Shown here piece after piece: positions 24,878 to 33,459 of a stretch of DNA of 34,533 bases. Location of the stretch: positions 1 to 34,533 of the forward strand of contig DHSB01000151.1 of assembly GCA_002408385.1 (NCBI GenBank), in the 5' to 3' direction. Within the stretch, counting starts at the first letter, position 1; each line of letters opens with the position of its first letter. Position numbers and translations under genes: made by a program. The notes beneath the pieces were generated by a model. The model saw only the letters and a list, made by a program, of their open reading frames with translations, was not told where the DNA came from and made no database searches. The stretch comes from Myxococcales bacterium UBA5297. Its GTDB lineage: Bacteria > Myxococcota > Myxococcia > Myxococcales > UBA5297.

Positions 24878-25427
24878 GCCGCCCCGGGTTTCCTCCCCTA
24901 AGAACAGTTCGCCTCCTGACCGTCCGCCGGCTTGCCTTCAAGCCTGCCTTCGACGCGCGCGCGGGTCGTTGGGCGCCTTTCCCCCCAGACCTTCTGACTA
25001 GAGCGCTGCCGCTGACGCGAAAGCCTCGGCCGAGCCGCGCCTCCGTCGATGGGTGGCTGGCCGTTCGGTCGTTTGAGCGAACTCGGGCAAGGCGAGCTTC
25101 GCCGTCGGTTCGGGGCGCTCTCGGGCGCAATCCGCCGCCCAGTGATCGGCTGAGGAGACCGAGCGCCGGGGCATCCCGCTCCGCGCGCCCGCGTCGGGGC
25201 GTGCGCCGAGGCGGGCCGTGTCCCTTCGCGGAGCCTCGAGCCTTTCAGCCTGCGCCGCCCCAGGGGCCGGCCCTGGCGACGCGGGCGGCCGGTTGGACAT
25301 TTGCCGCGACTCTCGGTATGGCCGCTGTCCGACTCAGGCCGTCGCGCTCGTGGTCGGACGCACCCCCAAGGTGCCCCGCGCGCGAGCGGCTCGAGATCGT
25401 CTCGGTTTCTGGTGGAGGTGAGCGTCG
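24878..25427. other. Intergenic spacer without a supported gene
   Basis: About 550 bases between the pilin operon and the HEAT-like gene. Short frames exist on both strands but are Arg/Ser/Gly-rich and lack start signals. The only clear site is the ribosome binding site GGAGGTG at 25414-25420, just before the start at 25428. I see no tRNA or recognisable riboswitch. Confidence 0.5.
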
Positions 25428-27095
25428 ATGTCGGAGGTGCAGAGCCCGCGGGACAACCCCATCGAAGCCGTCCGCGAGATCTGGCGGTGCGGCGACAAGC
25501 TGCTCAAGGGCTTCAAGCTCTATGGCGCCGGGCACGCGAACGCCGCCGCCTTCGCCGGCGATCTCCATCAGAAGCTCGCCGGCTTCCTCGCCGCCCACCA
25601 GAGTCTCGAGGTCGTGCTGACGACCCAGACCGTCTTCTTCGAGGGCGAGAAGCTGCTGCGCGGCGCCGGGGGCGCAGACAAGAACTTCGCCCACGCGCTC
25701 GGCCTCGCCGGGGTGACCAAGCTGCGGTTCGAGCCGGGCTTCGAGCGCGACGAGCTCGACCGCTTCTTCACCGTGCTGGTCAAGAACGCGGGGGACGAGG
25801 ACGAGCTGCTCACGCAGCTCTGGGCCACGCCGCTGCCGCACCTGAAGTGGAGCTCGGCCTCGGCCATCGACCGCGCCGACCCCGACGACGCGGCGACGGC
25901 GGCCTGGCTGCGCGCCGCGCTCAAGATCGTCGAGAGGGGCAAGGCCAAGTCGGTCGATCCGGTCGCGCGCAAGCCGCCGGGGCTCGCCGATCTCGCCCGC
26001 GACGGCCTCGCCGAGCTGACCGCCGTCCCGGGACCGCCCTGGGAGAGGCTGAAGCTGACCTCCGAGGACCTGCAGGCCATCCGCAGCGAGCTGATGTCCC
26101 AGCGCGACCTCACCGTGCGCGCTCTCGGCTATGCACTCGACCCGGCCCGCCCGGACCCGGAGCTCGGGGCTCAGCTCGTGCTGCCGGTCCTCGAGAGGCT
26201 CGTCGGCTCCGGAGAGCTCGGCCAGCTCTGCCGGCTGCTCGAACAGCTCGGGCAGACGCCGCTCGGCCCCGAAGGCGCGACCCGCCTGCTCGGGTCGAGG
26301 CTCGAGGAGATCGCGCGCAAGGCGCTCGTCGCGCTCGAACAGGGCCGGGCGCGGCCCGCGGAGGCCACCGCGCTGTTGCGCAGGCTCGGGGTGGCCGCCC
26401 TCCCGGCCATCGTCGGCGCGCTCGCCCGGCTGCCGACCGAAGCGCGCGGCGCGGCTCTCGACGCCACCGCCGATTATCTGGAGCAGGCCCTGGTCACGCT
26501 GACCGACACGCTCACCACGCTGCCCGCCGAGGCGGCGCTCGAGGTCATCGCTCGCGCGTCCCAGGTCGGCGGCGCCGTGGCTATCGATCTATATGACGCG
26601 GCCGCGCACCACGCGGTGCCCGAGGTTGCCGCCGAGGGAGCGCGCCTCGCCCCGGAACCGACGGTCTTCTCGCCCCGACGTGCGCTCGCCGCCATCGGCG
26701 CGAACGATCTGGCCCTGCGCGCGGCCGCGCTCGAATACGCCTGTCGCGAGAAGACCCCGGGTGCCGCCGCGGCCGTCGAGGCCCTGCTTCAGGAGGCGGG
26801 CTTCAAGACCCTGCCGATCGAGGAGAAGAAGGCTTTGCTCTCGGCTCTCGCCACCCTCGACCCGGAGCGTGGCCTGGGCGCCGCGCGGCAACTCTTCTCG
26901 CAGAAGAGCCTTCGCGGCGGCCTCGCCTTCGACGAGACCCGCGCGGCGGCGGCGCTTACGCTCGGCCGGCTCGGCGATGTCCACAGCCGGCGCGCCCTCG
27001 AGGGGCTCGCGGGCCGTGCCTCGCCCGGCCTCAAGGACGCCTGCCTCGAGGCCCTCAACAGGATCGATGAAGTCGCCGGGAGCCAGACGCCATGA
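25428..27095 (+). CDS. HEAT-like helical repeat protein
   Basis: A 555-residue, presumably cytoplasmic protein with a strong Shine-Dalgarno (GGAGGTG, 7 nt spacing). No signal peptide or membrane helix is seen. The N-terminal 160 residues have a short pattern VVLTTQTVFFEGEKLL, of a type I associate with myxobacterial HD/HEAT regulator pairs. From about residue 220 on the protein is almost entirely amphipathic helix pairs (Leu/Ala-rich, for example LPAIVGALARLPTEARGAAL and AAAALTLGRLGDVHSRRAL), as in HEAT or Armadillo-like repeats. Such repeats are protein-binding scaffolds. It is coupled by an ATGA overlap (27092-27095) to a degenerate HD-GYP-like gene, so the two products very likely act together. 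No enzymatic motif is visible. Confidence 0.7.
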   Translation: MSEVQSPRDNPIEAVREIWRCGDKLLKGFKLYGAGHANAAAFAGDLHQKLAGFLAAHQSLEVVLTTQTVFFEGEKLLRGAGGADKNFAHALGLAGVTKLRFEPGFERDELDRFFTVLVKNAGDEDELLTQLWATPLPHLKWSSASAIDRADPDDAATAAWLRAALKIVERGKAKSVDPVARKPPGLADLARDGLAELTAVPGPPWERLKLTSEDLQAIRSELMSQRDLTVRALGYALDPARPDPELGAQLVLPVLERLVGSGELGQLCRLLEQLGQTPLGPEGATRLLGSRLEEIARKALVALEQGRARPAEATALLRRLGVAALPAIVGALARLPTEARGAALDATADYLEQALVTLTDTLTTLPAEAALEVIARASQVGGAVAIDLYDAAAHHAVPEVAAEGARLAPEPTVFSPRRALAAIGANDLALRAAALEYACREKTPGAAAAVEALLQEAGFKTLPIEEKKALLSALATLDPERGLGAARQLFSQKSLRGGLAFDETRAAAALTLGRLGDVHSRRALEGLAGRASPGLKDACLEALNRIDEVAGSQTP

Positions 27096-28486
27096 GCCAG
27101 CCTTCCAGCGGTGGTCGCCAGCTCGGCGGCTTCCAGATCATGGGTGTGCGCAAGGAGCCCGAACCGGTCAAGCGCGAGGAAGACGTCGGCACGCTGCTGC
27201 GCACCACTGACGACGATCGCGAGCCGGCGCGGGCGCTCGTCCGCGCGGCGTTCCTGCTGCTCAAGACCGCGATGATGTACGACTTGGGCAACGCGGCCCT
27301 CGCCGCCCCGCTCGACGGGATGCTCTCGGCCGCCAAGGTCTTCCTCGATCAGGACGCGGTCGCCTCGCTGCAGCGGCGCCACGACGGCTTCTACGTCAAC
27401 AACGCGCTCGTTGCTCGGGACACGGCGATGGCCGAGCTCTATCCGTTCCTCGAGTTCGCCTTCGAGCGCCTGGCCGTCCACGAGCTGCTGCTGCAAAGGG
27501 GCGTCGACAAGCAGGCGATGCGCGTGTTGCTCAAGCATTTCCAGGGCCGGATGACGGGCACCAGCGCCGCCGGCGAGCACCGGTGGGAGACGGTGCAGCT
27601 TCGCGAGCTGCCCGACGAGCGCGCCCTGGCTGCCCGGCGCGAGCGCGAGCGGGTCGTAAGCAACTACGCCCTCGCCTGTGTGCGCATGAGCGAGGTCCTC
27701 AACGGCTTTGCCAAGGGGCTCGCGCCCAACCTCGCGCGCCTTCGCTCGGCGCTCGTGCCGCTGCTCGACCTCGCGCCCTCGCTCGAGCCGGTGCTCCTCG
27801 CCGCCCTCGGACTGACGCGCGAGAAGCCCTCCGCTTGGTCGCATGCGGTCAACTGCGCCGTGCTCGTCGGGCTCGTCGGCAAGCGCCTCGGGCTCGAGCG
27901 CCCGAGGTTGCTCTCGTTGGCGAGCGCCGCGGCGCTTCACCCGCTCGAGCGGGTGTTGCCACAGCCCTCGAGTGACAAGCGGCGCTCCATCAAGCTGCTG
28001 GTCCAGGTCCAAGGGCAGGGCGAGGAGCTCGCCGAACGGCTCGTCGCGATGGCCGAGGCCGGCGCGGGTCTCTCTGATTCGCCGCACGTGGTCTCGCGGC
28101 TGATTCGACTCGTCTCCGCGTTCGAGGATCTCGTCGCCGGCTCTGAGGCGCGTGCCCCGCTCACGTTGGACGAGGCGATCCGCGTCCTCGGCGCCGAAGC
28201 GGGCCGCAGGCACGACCCGCGCCTCTTCGCGGTCTTCGCCCGAACGATGGGCTTCTTTCCCATCGGCTCGGTCGTGCAGCTCGCGACCGGCGAAGCCGCC
28301 GTCGTCGCCGGCGTCCCCTCCGAGCCCGCCAAGCTGCTGCAGCCGCCCGTGATCCTCGCCACCGGCCCCAACCCGGGCGCGCTCGCCAACCTCGCCCTGC
28401 CCGAGCAGGCCCCGCGGCGCATCGTGCGCGCCGCTCTGCCCTCGGAGCTCGGGGTCAACCCGCTGCGCTGGCTCGTCGGAGGTTGA
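27092..28486 (+). CDS. Degenerate HD-GYP-like protein
   Basis: A 464-residue protein starting in an ATGA overlap with the HEAT-like gene. The C-terminal part (about 225-405) follows the layout of HD-GYP c-di-GMP phosphodiesterases: WSHAVNCAVLVGLVGKRLGL, then AAALHPLERV where AALHDIGKV is expected, then SPHVVSRLIRLVSAFEDLVA, and the typical tail DPRLFAVFARTMGFFPIGSVV. The key metal-binding Asp of the HD pair is Pro (residue 284), the following Gly-Lys is changed, and no HHExxDGxGYP motif is present. The protein is therefore probably not an active phosphodiesterase but a binding or regulatory version. The N-terminal 220 residues are helical and unassigned. Whether it binds c-di-GMP is unknown. 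Confidence 0.7.
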   Translation: MSQPSSGGRQLGGFQIMGVRKEPEPVKREEDVGTLLRTTDDDREPARALVRAAFLLLKTAMMYDLGNAALAAPLDGMLSAAKVFLDQDAVASLQRRHDGFYVNNALVARDTAMAELYPFLEFAFERLAVHELLLQRGVDKQAMRVLLKHFQGRMTGTSAAGEHRWETVQLRELPDERALAARRERERVVSNYALACVRMSEVLNGFAKGLAPNLARLRSALVPLLDLAPSLEPVLLAALGLTREKPSAWSHAVNCAVLVGLVGKRLGLERPRLLSLASAAALHPLERVLPQPSSDKRRSIKLLVQVQGQGEELAERLVAMAEAGAGLSDSPHVVSRLIRLVSAFEDLVAGSEARAPLTLDEAIRVLGAEAGRRHDPRLFAVFARTMGFFPIGSVVQLATGEAAVVAGVPSEPAKLLQPPVILATGPNPGALANLALPEQAPRRIVRAALPSELGVNPLRWLVGG

Positions 28487-28515
28487 GCGCTGTCCGGGCA
28501 GAAGCCGGCAACCTC
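28479..28515. terminator. Candidate bidirectional terminator between convergent genes
   Basis: Arms gaggttg (28479-28485) and caacctc (28509-28515) pair over 7 bp, with a smaller ccgg / ccgg stem inside. The element covers the stop of the HD-GYP-like gene and ends 2 bp before the stop of the convergent TPR-like gene, so it could serve both. Confidence 0.45.
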
Positions 28516-28516
28516 T

Positions 28517-29500
28517 TCAGTTGAGCGCGCTGGGCGGCGGCGGGGCGCCGTCCTCCCCGTCGCCGAACAGGCCTCTCTCGAAAGCCTCGAGCCTGCCGAA
28601 CCGCGGGCTGCGGAACGGCCAGTCGCTCAGGTCCATCTCGCGCGACATCGCTTTCGCCATCGCCAGCAGCACGGCGAGGTCGCGCTCGCGGGCGCTCGCG
28701 TAGTTGAGCAGGTAGTGGCCGACCATGTCGTTGCGGCTCCCTATCGCCAGCGCCCTCGCCGCGCCGAAGAGCACCAGGCTCTCGTCGTTGGGAAACAGGG
28801 AGAAGAACGTCAGCAGCGCCTCGGGGTGGTTCGGGCGCAGGTGGAGCGAGTGTATGAAGCAGTGGATCGCCTTCTTCACCTCGCCCAGCCGCTTGAAGGC
28901 CACGCCCATGTCCGAGAGCGGTCCGGCCGCGTAGGGCAGCAGGTTGGCGTCGCCGTCGGTCGAGGCGCGCACCGAGCGCAGGTAGTGGACGATGGCCTCG
29001 GGCGGGCGCTCGAGCGTGCGGTAACACCGGCCGAGCACGTGGTGCGCCGAGGGCACGCCGAGCGGGTTGTCGGCGGTCACCGCGTGCAACAGCTCCATCG
29101 CCTGCTCGAGCTCGCCCCGGCCGAAGCTGGCCAGCGCGCGCGCGACCCTGCCGCTCCAGTCGTGCTCGAGGTGGCGGACGAACTCGTGAAGATCGAAATC
29201 CGTCTCGCCACAGCGGATGAGGGTCGGGAGGGTGCTGGTCCGCAAGGCGCCGGCGGCTATCCGCCCGATATCGTCGGGCTTTATCGGGATGGACCAGGGG
29301 GTCGGATCGCGGTCGGGCAGGGTGATGCAGTAGGCGAGGCGTCCATCGACCAGGCGCAGCGACGGCTCGACGTACATCGCCTCGAGCAGCTTCTCGACCT
29401 CGACCGCGCTCGTCGCCTCGAAGACGAAGGAGGCCGCCTGGGCGTCGCGGTCGCCATCGATGGGGCTGAAGCTGTAGCTGCCGCCGGTATGGAGCTTCAT
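28517..29500 (-). CDS. TPR-like repeat protein, unknown role
   Basis: A 327-residue protein without signal peptide or membrane helix. The first 120 residues look alpha/beta and contain no known motif. From about 120 to 250 there are TPR-like helix pairs: ALASFGRGELEQAMELLHAV, AHHVLGRCYRTLERPPEAIVHY and MGVAFKRLGEVKKAIHCFIH, the last followed by the LRPNHPEAL turn typical of TPRs. TPRs mediate protein-protein contacts. The C-terminus is short, acidic and Pro-rich (DGEDGAPPPPSAL). It converges on the HD-GYP-like gene and is separated by about 280 bp from the SEC-C gene, so it may be a single transcription unit. Confidence 0.7.
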   Translation of the reverse strand: MKLHTGGSYSFSPIDGDRDAQAASFVFEATSAVEVEKLLEAMYVEPSLRLVDGRLAYCITLPDRDPTPWSIPIKPDDIGRIAAGALRTSTLPTLIRCGETDFDLHEFVRHLEHDWSGRVARALASFGRGELEQAMELLHAVTADNPLGVPSAHHVLGRCYRTLERPPEAIVHYLRSVRASTDGDANLLPYAAGPLSDMGVAFKRLGEVKKAIHCFIHSLHLRPNHPEALLTFFSLFPNDESLVLFGAARALAIGSRNDMVGHYLLNYASARERDLAVLLAMAKAMSREMDLSDWPFRSPRFGRLEAFERGLFGDGEDGAPPPPSALN

Positions 29501-29783
29501 GGCCTCGCCAGCTCGCTGGTTCGAGAGGACGGTTCCAGCTTAGCACCCGCGATGGGCGCGCCAATTGTGGCGGCCCGGGCGGTCGATGGCGCGCGCGACA
29601 GAGGAGATGTGGACGACGCTGGGCGGGGCGCAGCCGGCTTCTCGTCTCGGCGCGAGAGTGCCGGCTACGGCGTCAAGATCTGTCGCGAAATCACCCTCAC
29701 CTCGGCTCGCCGCCTCCGGTCACCTCGAGCCAAGTCGAGGGGCTCGGGCGGACCGGTTATCGCTAGGATTCTTCGACAGGTCC

Positions 29784-30764
29784 TCAGGAGGCGAGCCCGT
29801 GGCAGCGCTTGTACTTCTTGCCGCTGCCGCAGGGGCACTTCTCGTTCGCGCCCGGCGCGTGCAGCCGAGGCGGTAGCGGCACGCCCACCTTGCTCGCCGC
29901 GGCGATGCTCGCGGCCGAGTGCGGGTTCTGCATCACCTCGGTGTAGAAGCGCAGATAAAGCTGCGCCTTGCCCGCGTCGCCGAGCGCCTCGTAGGTGCCC
30001 CCGGCCTTCAGGAGCACGACCGGCTCGTTCGGGTGCGCCTGCAGCAGCGACTCGATCTGGGCCACCGCCTCTTCGCGGCGCCCGAGGCGGGCGAGGATTT
30101 CGGCGCGCTCGGCGAGGATCGATTTGGCGTCGATCAGCTCGGCGAACCTCTCGCAGAGCGAAGGCGCCTGTTCGGCGTCCGGCGTGCCGAGCAGCACCGC
30201 GGGCATCTCGATCATCCAGCCAGCGAGGTCGCTGCCCGACTCGCGCACGACCCGCTGGAAGAAGTCGCGCTCGGCCTGGCCGTCGCGAAGGCAAGTCTCG
30301 ACCAGCCGCCGCGCGGCCGCCAGCCACAGCTCGGCCCGCCGCGGCGTGACCTCGGCCTCCTCGAGCAGCTCGTCGATCTCGTCGGCGACCACTTCGGCGC
30401 GCAGCTCGTGTGGCAGCAGCCGGCGCCACAATTCGCGCGCGCCGAGGGTCGGCAGGTCCTTCCAGCGCCCCTCGGCCGTCGACCACTTCTCCCAGCGCGA
30501 GGCGAGCTCGGTGGGCGAGCCCGCCTCGAGCGCCTCGACCTTGAACGACTCCTCGTCGTTGACCACCGAGAACTGGGCGAGCATGCGCAGCAGCTCGAGC
30601 GTCGCGATGCCCGAGAAACCGTCGTAGCGCCAGCCCAGGCCTTGCTCACGTTGCCGGTCGGCTGAGGAGAGCAGGCGACGCTCGGTGTCGGTCTGCGGCC
30701 CGCGCTCGCGGATCTTGCGCATCTGGCGGCGGGCGGTCTTGAAGAGGTGGGCGGGGGTGGACAT
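29784..30764 (-). CDS. TPR-like protein with C-terminal SEC-C zinc motif
   Basis: A 326-residue soluble protein. The last 16 residues hold the SEC-C motif CPCGSGKKYKRCHG (three Cys and one His), the zinc-binding tail first known from SecA that contacts SecB or ribosomes. The preceding part is helical, with a TPR-like unit at about 235-280 (ILARLGRREEAVAQIESLL and AGGTYEALGDAGKAQLYLRFY). Proteins with a SEC-C tail outside SecA are widespread and mostly uncharacterised; zinc binding and a partner-binding role are the reasonable inference. The start at 30764 follows a plausible position but has no strong Shine-Dalgarno. Confidence 0.78.
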   Translation of the reverse strand: MSTPAHLFKTARRQMRKIRERGPQTDTERRLLSSADRQREQGLGWRYDGFSGIATLELLRMLAQFSVVNDEESFKVEALEAGSPTELASRWEKWSTAEGRWKDLPTLGARELWRRLLPHELRAEVVADEIDELLEEAEVTPRRAELWLAAARRLVETCLRDGQAERDFFQRVVRESGSDLAGWMIEMPAVLLGTPDAEQAPSLCERFAELIDAKSILAERAEILARLGRREEAVAQIESLLQAHPNEPVVLLKAGGTYEALGDAGKAQLYLRFYTEVMQNPHSAASIAAASKVGVPLPPRLHAPGANEKCPCGSGKKYKRCHGLAS

Positions 30765-30803
30765 TCGATAACCCTCTTGAAAGCGGCCAAGAGATAACAG
30801 ACA

Positions 30804-30832
30804 GGCCCCCGCGAGACGATCCCGCGAGGGCC
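30804..30832 (-). terminator. Candidate terminator of the antiporter gene
   Basis: Arms ggcccccgcg (30804-30813) and cgcgagggcc (30823-30832) pair over 10 positions with one mismatch around a 9-nt loop. On minus it lies about 40 bp past the antiporter stop at 30873 and is followed by TGTCTGTTATCTCTT, a T-rich stretch, which supports intrinsic termination. Confidence 0.6.
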
Positions 30833-30872
30833 TTCTCGATGGCTCGAAACCAGGCGAGCCGACGGGTCGGGC

Positions 30873-32315
30873 TCAGCCTGCCTTGGGCTCGAGCGCCGGC
30901 TCGACCGGCTTGGGCGCGGGCGCGGCGCGCTTGGCCGTCGCGTTCCAGATCCGGGTCGTCAGCACGAAGCCGACCAGGGCGACGGGGATCATCGCGATGG
31001 GCCAGTTGGTCCAGTTGGCCGGGTCGGCGGCCAACTCGCCGCGCGGGAGGATGCGGCCCAAGAGCACCGACTGGGCCGCGGTGCCCACGTAGACCGCGCC
31101 GTCGATGATGCCCACGGCGACCCCCGCGTTCTTCTTGCCGCCAAAGTCCATGCTCGCGGTGCCCGAGAGCATGCCGTGGACTCCGATGACGCACAGGGAC
31201 ATGAACGCGACCAGCCAGCCGAGCGCGGGCGAGCCGAGCAGGAAGGCCGTGATGATCGCCCCGACCAGCATCCCGCCGTAGAGCACCGCCGAGACCGGGC
31301 CGCGCCGCGAGCCGAAGATGCGGTCGGAGATGACCCCGGCGAACATGCCGCCGAGGATGCCGGCGATGCAGAGCACCAGGCCCCAGTTGCCGAAGATGAA
31401 CGAGCCGTCGGCGAGCCCGGTCTGCACCGCGTACTTGCGGCCCCACTGCATGATGGCGTTGCGCAGGAAGCCGCTGCAGAACTCGACGCTGAGGATGATG
31501 AGGATCACCGGGTTGGTGATCATGCGCTTGAAGACGCTGACGACGCCCAGCGCCGGGCCCGTGTCTCCCGAGGAGGCGTCGGCGGTGTCGAAGTCCTCGA
31601 AGCCCGCCTTGCTCGGGGTGTCGCGGATGATGAACAGGTCGATGACGAAGAAGAGCGCGAGCACCGCGGCGGGGATGAAGAAGATGAAGTGGGTCGGCAG
31701 CGCCGAGGCGATGGCCGCGCTCCAGTCGTAGGCGAAGTAGATGCCCAGCGAGATGAGCACGCCGAAGACCCCGCCGAGCACCCCGCGCTCGCGCACATGG
31801 AACCACTGGGCGTTCACCTTGACTATCGAGACCGCGCCGAAGCTCTGGAAGTACATGTTGACCGCGTAGATCACCGAGAAGGTCGCGACGAGGCCGCCGG
31901 GCGGAGTCCAGCCGTGGGCGAGCATCGCGTAGGTGACCAGGCCGAGCAGCGCGTTGGCCGCCGCGGCGCCCACGGCGGCGATGAGGATGGTCTTGCGGCC
32001 GCCGAGCTTGTCGGTGAGCGGTCCGTTGATGAGGAAGGCGAACCCGTAGACGATCGCCCCGACGCCGAAGATGGTCCCGAAGTCGTTGTTCGAGGTGGCC
32101 TTGAGGGCGCTCGTCGCCTCGTTGATGTTGTAGCGGCCGAAGTAGAGGAAGGCGTACGTCAGGCCGAGAGGAACCCAGTTGAAGGTGCGGCGGCGCTTGA
32201 AGGCCTTCGAATGCCCGAGCTCGACTTTCGGAAGGCGCCACAGCACCAACCCGATGACGGCCAGCAGGATGACGATAGGCAGCAGGTTCTGGACCCACTT
32301 CGGTAAATCGGACAT
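30873..32315 (-). CDS. MFS transporter of the OPA (organophosphate:phosphate antiporter) family
   Basis: A 480-residue polytopic membrane protein. The start at 32315 was chosen for the GAGG 11 nt upstream and the sensible N-terminus; the open frame upstream is not protein-like. An extra membrane helix (about 8-27) precedes the usual twelve. The family's first-helix sequence GRYNINEATSAL (about 60-71), the GPLTDKLGGRK loop (MFS motif A-like) and the second-half RIFGSRRGP loop fit GlpT/UhpT/UhpC-type OPA proteins. Such carriers exchange inorganic phosphate for phosphorylated compounds such as glycerol-3-phosphate or hexose phosphates, or act as sensors (UhpC). The substrate cannot be told. It stands alone, flanked by hairpins on both sides. 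Confidence 0.85.
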   Translation of the reverse strand: MSDLPKWVQNLLPIVILLAVIGLVLWRLPKVELGHSKAFKRRRTFNWVPLGLTYAFLYFGRYNINEATSALKATSNNDFGTIFGVGAIVYGFAFLINGPLTDKLGGRKTILIAAVGAAAANALLGLVTYAMLAHGWTPPGGLVATFSVIYAVNMYFQSFGAVSIVKVNAQWFHVRERGVLGGVFGVLISLGIYFAYDWSAAIASALPTHFIFFIPAAVLALFFVIDLFIIRDTPSKAGFEDFDTADASSGDTGPALGVVSVFKRMITNPVILIILSVEFCSGFLRNAIMQWGRKYAVQTGLADGSFIFGNWGLVLCIAGILGGMFAGVISDRIFGSRRGPVSAVLYGGMLVGAIITAFLLGSPALGWLVAFMSLCVIGVHGMLSGTASMDFGGKKNAGVAVGIIDGAVYVGTAAQSVLLGRILPRGELAADPANWTNWPIAMIPVALVGFVLTTRIWNATAKRAAPAPKPVEPALEPKAG

Positions 32316-32625
32316 CGACGAACCTCGGTCGCGGCGACGGGTGTGAAAGCCTCGGTGTTGGCAAGGCTCTCCAGCGACCGAAGCGCTCGCTCGCCGCGAT
32401 GGGCGAGGGCACTCCGAAGCGCGCCAGCGGGGTCTAGCCTTCTTCTTTCCGAAGGCCTCGCCCACTGCTCCGGGCACTGGAGGCACACCTTAACCGGCGG
32501 AATTGAGCGCGATCAACAAATGTCGAATCGCCCACAGCCCGGGCGTGCGCCCGACCTGCCTGAGCCCGGCCGGCCGTGTGCCCGCCCGGCCGTCGGGCCG
32601 AGAAGCCCCCCGGCGAGACAGGCGA
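32316..32625. other. Intergenic spacer upstream of the antiporter
   Basis: About 310 bases without a gene. A relatively AT-rich patch near 32495-32530 could hold the minus-strand promoter of the antiporter (TTGATC and TTAAGG at 17-bp spacing on minus), but the -10 match is poor. Confidence 0.35.
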
Positions 32626-32651
32626 AGCCGAGGCCTTTGCGGGCCTCGGCT
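32626..32651 (-). terminator. Candidate terminator after lolA
   Basis: A perfect 10-bp stem (agccgaggcc / ggcctcggct) with a 6-nt loop lies 31 bp beyond the lolA stop at 32683. There is no T run, but the stem is strong and well placed. Confidence 0.6.
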
Positions 32652-32682
32652 CCGGGGAGAGCGGCGCTTGCGGGGACGGGGC

Positions 32683-33459
32683 CTACTTCTTCTCGGCTGG
32701 CGCCGTGCCGTCCATGCGGATGACTTGGGTGTCGGGCGGGTAGGCGATCTGGAAGGCCTCGGTGCCAAACCCGGCATTGGTCTTCACGTCGAGGAAGGCG
32801 ACGCGGTTCTCGCTGCCGTCCGGGTCGACGACGATGGACTCTTTGACTGCGAAGGTCTTGGCGTCGATGAGGAAGAAGACCTTCTGGAAGCGCGGGTCGG
32901 GCTTCTTCGGGGTCAGCTCGAGGGCGATGCCGCCCTTGAGGTCGTCGCGGCTGGCCTTCTGGATGTCGAACTCGCGCTCGAGCCTGCCCTGGCCCCAGAG
33001 GAAGGTGATCGACGCGGAGAGCCGCTCGGTCTCGATGCTGGAGACCGTCACCTGCTTGGCCTCCTTGTCGTAGGCGAAGACCTTGTTGGCTGCGACGACG
33101 AAGACCTTCTCGTTGGGCTTCAGGTAGTCCCAGCGCATCGAGGCGCCCGACTTGAGGAAGCGCACCGTGCCGCTGGCCTTGGTGGTGCGCCCGAAGCTCT
33201 TGTACGTGTAGCGCTGCTCGAAGCGCGCCTGGAAGTCGCGGGTCTCCTCGTAGAACTTCTGCATCTGATCGACCGCGTTCTTCACGTCGGCGGCCATCGG
33301 CTGCGCGGCGGCCTTGGGCGCGGGGCTGACCTTGGGCGCCGGCGCCTTCTGGGCGGCCGACTCCTTGGCGGCGGTGGGAGCGGTGGCCGGCGCGGTCGCC
33401 GCGGTGGCGGGGACCTGGCCGGTCGAGAGGGCGAAGCTGAGGAGGAGGTTGGCGATCAT
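32683..33459 (-). CDS. lolA: Outer-membrane lipoprotein carrier LolA
   Basis: A 258-residue periplasmic protein with an N-terminal signal segment (MIANLLLSFALSTG), an Ala/Pro/Lys-rich linker (about 20-58) that classical LolA lacks, and a LolA fold from about 60 to 250. Visible family features are the MQKFYEETRDFQARFEQ helix, the SGTVRFLKSGASMRWDYL beta segment and the FLIDAKTFAVKESIVVD strand pair. LolA takes lipoproteins from the LolCDE complex across the periplasm to the outer membrane. The ATG at 33459 overlaps the stop of trmH (ATGA), and AAGGA is present about 10 nt upstream. It is relevant here because the region encodes four predicted lipoproteins, though no special link is shown. Confidence 0.82.
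   Translation of the reverse strand: MIANLLLSFALSTGQVPATAATAPATAPTAAKESAAQKAPAPKVSPAPKAAAQPMAADVKNAVDQMQKFYEETRDFQARFEQRYTYKSFGRTTKASGTVRFLKSGASMRWDYLKPNEKVFVVAANKVFAYDKEAKQVTVSSIETERLSASITFLWGQGRLEREFDIQKASRDDLKGGIALELTPKKPDPRFQKVFFLIDAKTFAVKESIVVDPDGSENRVAFLDVKTNAGFGTEAFQIAYPPDTQVIRMDGTAPAEKK

Noticed and set aside
24878..25427. Short minus frames in the spacer as small genes
   Set aside because: They are Arg/Ser/Gly-rich, overlap real genes at one end and lack a ribosome site or any motif.
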